Shown here: positions 60,574 to 64,000 of the stretch, piece after piece
Numbering within the stretch: position 1 is the first letter of the stretch
Layout: the number at the start of each line of letters is the position of its first letter
From: Asticcacaulis biprosthecium C19
Lineage (GTDB): Bacteria > Pseudomonadota > Alphaproteobacteria > Caulobacterales > Caulobacteraceae
Assembly (NCBI RefSeq): GCF_000204015.1
Contig: NZ_GL883080.1
Location: 285,166-349,165 of the forward strand
Direction: 5' to 3'
DNA length: 64,000 nt
Program-made: the position numbers and the translations under genes
Notes under the pieces: model-generated
The model's database searches: none
What the model was told of the DNA's origin: nothing
What the model saw: the letters and a program-made list of their open reading frames with translations, nothing else

Positions 60574-62109
60574 TTATACCGACTTCCCGTCCAGTGTGAT
60601 CCCGGAACTCTTGACAGCGCGCACCGTTGCCGCCGGCGCTCCGGTGACGCGGGCCGTCTGAACACTGTCGAACACCATGGCTGGTCGGGCATCCGGTGCC
60701 GTCGTCTCGAACGTCACATCGCGCATGGACAGGTTCCTGGCATGCCGCGCGTAAAAGCCGAAGGCGGGCAGGGTGCCCATGAACGACACTTCCAGGCTGG
60801 TCTCACGGCGATACGGCACGTCGCGACGGGCGTCGTCGGCCGTGCCGCCCCCGCCACTCACTACATGGATATCGCGAAAGGTGATGTCCTCGACCGGTGC
60901 ATCGGCAATGCCGGCGACACCGCAGGGATATCGGCCATCGGCGCCCGTAACATGGATGTTGGAAAAGGCCACCCGGCGGCAGGCACCCGGCACAATGCCT
61001 TTCGGACCGCGCAACCGGGCGGCCTGGCGCACGAACAGCGGATGGTTGACCGGATTGCGCAGGGTGATGTTGCTGACCAGCACGTCTTCGAGCACCCCGC
61101 CATCGACCACCCCCATAAGGATGCCGCGGGTCGAGTCGCACTGGCAGTCGCTGATCAGGATGTTGCGAAAGCCGCCATTGGACTCGGTCCCCAGCTTGAT
61201 CCGCCCCAGCACACCGATTCCATCGGTGGAGCGATAGTCCGACGGCCGATAGGTGCCGTCCAGCACCGATCCCATGGCGAAGCCCGAGGTCTTGCAGCCG
61301 GTCACAGAGACATTCTCGGTGACGATCTTCTCATTGAGGGCGTAGGACGATTTCAGCACGATGGCGTCGTCCTTGGGCGCATTGACGATACAGTCGCGCA
61401 ACCGCACATCGCGGCAACAGTCGATATCGATGCCGTCGCGATCGGTATCGACGGTCACATTCTCAATCGTCGTATTCGTGCACCCCAGCAGGTGAACGCT
61501 GAAATGCCCACCTTGCAGTATGGTGACATCGCGCACGAGTACATTTCTGGAATTCTTGAAGCCTATGGCGCGGATGCCCTGGCCCTGGACAGCCTGTTCC
61601 TTTGGGTCGTTGAGGCGCGGACCAGGTTGCCAGTCCTTGACGCCATGCCAGCGCGCGCCAGGGTCTTCGCGCCGCAAACCCTTGCCGTAGATCAGTCCGC
61701 GGCCGATGACCGAAACATCGCGGGCGTCATCGGCATAGATGAGCGAACAGTGAAATTGTGTAATTCCGAAATCCTGGAACTGTTCCGGCCAGTCGGTCTC
61801 GGCCAGATCATAGGCGCCGGGATGGATGTCGGGATCGGCCGCTTCCAGCACACAGCCTTCGCCCAGCCACAGCGTGACCTTGTCGAACAATCGGACCGAG
61901 AAGCTCAGATAATGCCCCGCCGGCAGCAGGACCGTACCTCCGCCTGCGGCATGGGCAGCCTTCACCGCCGAGCGAATAGCGTCGGTGTCCAAGGTCACGC
62001 CGTCGCCGCGCGCGCCGAAGTCGCGGACATTAAAGATACCGTTGCTCTGGGCCAGGCTCGGCGAGGCCAGCAGGGCAAGTCCGCCCGAGAGAAGGCTGCG
62101 ACGGATCAT
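60574..62109 (-). CDS. GH28-like beta-helix glycosidase, secreted
   Basis: 511 aa. Signal peptide (RRSLLSGGLALLASPSLAQ). FNVRDFGARGDGVTLDTDAIRSAVKAAHAAGGGTVLLPAGHYLS is the Pectate_lyase_3/GH28 N-terminal motif. DTDRDGIDIDCCRDVRLRDCIVNAPKDDAIVLKS (residues about 221-254) is the GH28 active-site strand, with DGID and DDAIVLK for the NTD and DD(C)IAIK blocks. The GHG motif is not obvious (FAMGSVLDG instead). Related enzymes hydrolyse galacturonate or rhamnogalacturonan links. ATG overlaps the stop of the beta-helix gene at 62106 (ATGA). Confidence 0.82.
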   Translation of the reverse strand: MIRRSLLSGGLALLASPSLAQSNGIFNVRDFGARGDGVTLDTDAIRSAVKAAHAAGGGTVLLPAGHYLSFSVRLFDKVTLWLGEGCVLEAADPDIHPGAYDLAETDWPEQFQDFGITQFHCSLIYADDARDVSVIGRGLIYGKGLRREDPGARWHGVKDWQPGPRLNDPKEQAVQGQGIRAIGFKNSRNVLVRDVTILQGGHFSVHLLGCTNTTIENVTVDTDRDGIDIDCCRDVRLRDCIVNAPKDDAIVLKSSYALNEKIVTENVSVTGCKTSGFAMGSVLDGTYRPSDYRSTDGIGVLGRIKLGTESNGGFRNILISDCQCDSTRGILMGVVDGGVLEDVLVSNITLRNPVNHPLFVRQAARLRGPKGIVPGACRRVAFSNIHVTGADGRYPCGVAGIADAPVEDITFRDIHVVSGGGGTADDARRDVPYRRETSLEVSFMGTLPAFGFYARHARNLSMRDVTFETTAPDARPAMVFDSVQTARVTGAPAATVRAVKSSGITLDGKSV

Positions 62110-64000
62110 TTGCGTGTCTTCTCTGCCGTCGGGGAGCCGTTTGACGGCGGCAGGCCGGCGGCTTTCGGGCGCGGCTTGACACCCTTGTAGTCCGGCAACA
62201 CGATGTCGTCCTGAACACCGGCATTGGCCATGACCTGTTTGGCTTCGGCCGGCCAGCTTTTGTCGGGGACGTCGTGATCGTCGACGATCAGGTCCTCCTG
62301 ATAGGCCGACCAGATCCCGCCCACCTCAGTGGTGTTGTGCCAGTTGCCGCGCGCCGTATTGTTGGTCGAGGTCCGCAAGGGAAGGGCCGACCGCGCCGTA
62401 TTGACATTCAGCCATTTCGACGCGTCTTCGACGACATTGTTGCGGATCAGCAGGCCGCGCGAGCCCTCATCAAAATAGAGCGCCACCCGCGGGCCGATAT
62501 CGAAGACGTGGTTTTCCGCGAAGACGCAGTCGGGACAGGCGCCCAGATTGTAAATGGCGCCGCCGTCCAGGAACAACTGCTTGATCTTGTAGACCCGGTT
62601 GAAGCCGACAAAGACGTCTTTGTGCGTGGTCGGCGTATCATAGACCGGATTACCGCCACCGCCCGGCCATTGATCGTAGCCACGCATACGCGTGCGGTAG
62701 TTCGGGTTGCCGCCGGCGTCGACATAGCCCCAGCCATAGCCGACATCGATAGCGTCATAGGGCGCGCCGGAAATGTCGTTATGCAGGATGACATTGTTCC
62801 AGATGTAGGTGGCGATGATGGCGCTGTTGTCCTTGTAGTCCTGACTGACGTTTTGGATCAGGTTGTTCTCAAAGACATGCTGGCGGTTGGTCAGACGCGG
62901 ATCGGACGGGTGATGGGCGTCTGGCCGCACACCGCCGGCTGAGATGGCGCCACCGGCGAGGTCGGTGAAAACATTGCCCTTGACCACGATATCGACGGCG
63001 GCCAGGCCCTGGCCCGTCAGGTGGGCGTTGTCGTCATTGCCGATCCCCAAGGCGTACTGACCCAGATGGGCGAAGACATTGCCTTCGAACACGATATGCT
63101 GGGCGGCCGAGACCTGGACGGCGGCCGGTGTCTGGTTCCACTGGTTGCGCACTGTCTCGAACTCGGCGCAGCCGGTCTTGCAGCGGTCGAGAACATCCTC
63201 AGGATAGAAGGCGGCCTTGCCGGTGATGAAGGTGCCACTCTGCTGGCTGGCCAGGCCCTGGTTGGACGACGGCCCGCGCCACGAGGTGTGCGAGAAGCGC
63301 AGGCCCCTGAAGTTGAGATCATGGACCGGCTTGTCCTTGGTACCCGCGACGGCCAGCAACACTTCCAGGCGCGGCAGGACGACTTGAGCCGTCGTCATAT
63401 CCTCGCCGGCGCGCGGTTTGTAATAGAGCTTGCCGGCGCCGGGATCGAGAAACCATTGGCCGGGCTGGGTCAGAAAGGCCAGGCTGTTACGCAGATACAG
63501 GTGGGCGTCTTCCGGATGAAAGGGATTGGGGATGGTGTCCCAGCCCCAGATATTGTTGGCCCAGGCCGGCTGCTGCATGGTCAGTGTGTTCCCGGCGATC
63601 GACTTGACAGGCGAAAAGCGGGCGGTGAAATAGCCCTGGCTTTCAATTTCAATGCGGTCTTGAGCCGGCAGGGCGGCCAGGTTCACGGGCGGGTTGGCGA
63701 TCGTAAGGCCTGTCTCGCTGAAGGTGACAGACTTGCGGTCAATCTCGACCTGAGCAACCTCGGCCAGCCGGTCATTGACCCACAATTGGCGTGTATCGAG
63801 CCCCTTGGGCGTGTCTGCGACATAGATACCGTCACGGTACGGTTTCCAGCCGGTGATGGCCAGTCCGCCGGACAGGGCGGGCTTCGCGCCATCGGCGGCC
63901 TGCCAGGTAACGCTAAAGCCGTTCTGGCCGCCATCGGCTTCGGTGAGGATCAGCGGAGCCTCCAGCAGATAGGTCCCGTCCGCCAGGCTGACGGCGACGT
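62106..64000 (-). CDS. GH141-like secreted beta-helix enzyme, 5' end outside window
   Basis: At least 631 aa; the frame is open to the window edge, so the start and signal peptide are missing. It aligns with the protein encoded at 247-2370 along the whole length: LADGTYLLEAPL, TWQAADGAKPALSGGLAITGW, VADTPKGLDTRQLWVNDR, SGTFITGKAAFYPEDVLDRCKTGCAEFETVRNQW, NPNYRTRMRGYDQWPGG and GGAIYNLGACPDCVF. Paired Cys (DRCKTGC, CPDC) are features of this copy. Forms an operon with the GH28-like gene. A role in releasing fucose or other sugars from pectin is inferred from context. Confidence 0.8.
   Translation of the reverse strand, partial: VAVSLADGTYLLEAPLILTEADGGQNGFSVTWQAADGAKPALSGGLAITGWKPYRDGIYVADTPKGLDTRQLWVNDRLAEVAQVEIDRKSVTFSETGLTIANPPVNLAALPAQDRIEIESQGYFTARFSPVKSIAGNTLTMQQPAWANNIWGWDTIPNPFHPEDAHLYLRNSLAFLTQPGQWFLDPGAGKLYYKPRAGEDMTTAQVVLPRLEVLLAVAGTKDKPVHDLNFRGLRFSHTSWRGPSSNQGLASQQSGTFITGKAAFYPEDVLDRCKTGCAEFETVRNQWNQTPAAVQVSAAQHIVFEGNVFAHLGQYALGIGNDDNAHLTGQGLAAVDIVVKGNVFTDLAGGAISAGGVRPDAHHPSDPRLTNRQHVFENNLIQNVSQDYKDNSAIIATYIWNNVILHNDISGAPYDAIDVGYGWGYVDAGGNPNYRTRMRGYDQWPGGGGNPVYDTPTTHKDVFVGFNRVYKIKQLFLDGGAIYNLGACPDCVFAENHVFDIGPRVALYFDEGSRGLLIRNNVVEDASKWLNVNTARSALPLRTSTNNTARGNWHNTTEVGGIWSAYQEDLIVDDHDVPDKSWPAEAKQVMANAGVQDDIVLPDYKGVKPRPKAAGLPPSNGSPTAEKTRK

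Overview
The window looks like chromosome of a GC-rich alphaproteobacterium, probably a Caulobacterales member (Asticcacaulis-like). The reasons are the gene content: a canonical cytochrome bc1 operon, TonB-dependent carbohydrate uptake, an Mla/MCE lipid transporter, and lgt, a MidA-type methyltransferase and pgeF in a row. The taxon is an inference; no rRNA or tRNA gene was found to fix it.

Three blocks (about 0.2-4.4 kb, 24.9-33.4 kb and 60.6-64 kb) appear to serve plant-polysaccharide and deoxysugar use. The first two together encode every step type of the non-phosphorylating L-fucose route: aldo/keto reductase (sugar dehydrogenase), amidohydrolase (lactonase), enolase-superfamily dehydratase, SDR 2-keto-3-deoxy-acid dehydrogenase and FAH-family diketo-acid hydrolase. 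A TonB receptor, an MFS permease and a FadR-type GntR regulator accompany them. A near-palindrome, CATAATACGTATGATG and variants, lies upstream of the SDR gene, the first beta-helix enzyme gene and the dehydratase/GntR divergent pair, and suggests one regulon. Large secreted beta-helix enzymes (GH141-like) occur at both ends of the window, the second next to a GH28-like enzyme.

The most striking accessory locus is 20.8-23.5 kb, visibly AT-richer than its surroundings: a complete retron. On the minus strand it runs PRTase-like protein, winged-helix protein, structured ncRNA, retron reverse transcriptase with NAxxH, YVDD and VTG motifs. The ncRNA can be bounded by a perfect 11-bp a1/a2 repeat (22117-22127 and 21976-21986), with a TAGC branching-G context directly after a1.

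The rest is mostly core or regulatory: 4.5-20 kb holds regulators and sensing genes (Lrp, XRE, MCP, LuxR, ArsR, a hybrid kinase with two stand-alone receiver proteins, LysR/MBL pair). 33.4-45.6 kb holds rplY, prs, pgeF, midA-like, lgt, ubiK-like, proC, a phytase-like lipoprotein and a two-component pair. 45.7-60.5 kb holds a nucleoside transporter, an Mla operon with a possible N-terminal frameshift, trmL, petABC, ychF and pth. Intergenic regions contain composite inverted-repeat elements built from short tandem words (1-230, 3488-3668, 24476-24747), GC-rich palindromic repeats, and a decayed partial duplication (16805-17051) of the lipoprotein/terminator region at 23.7-24.8 kb.
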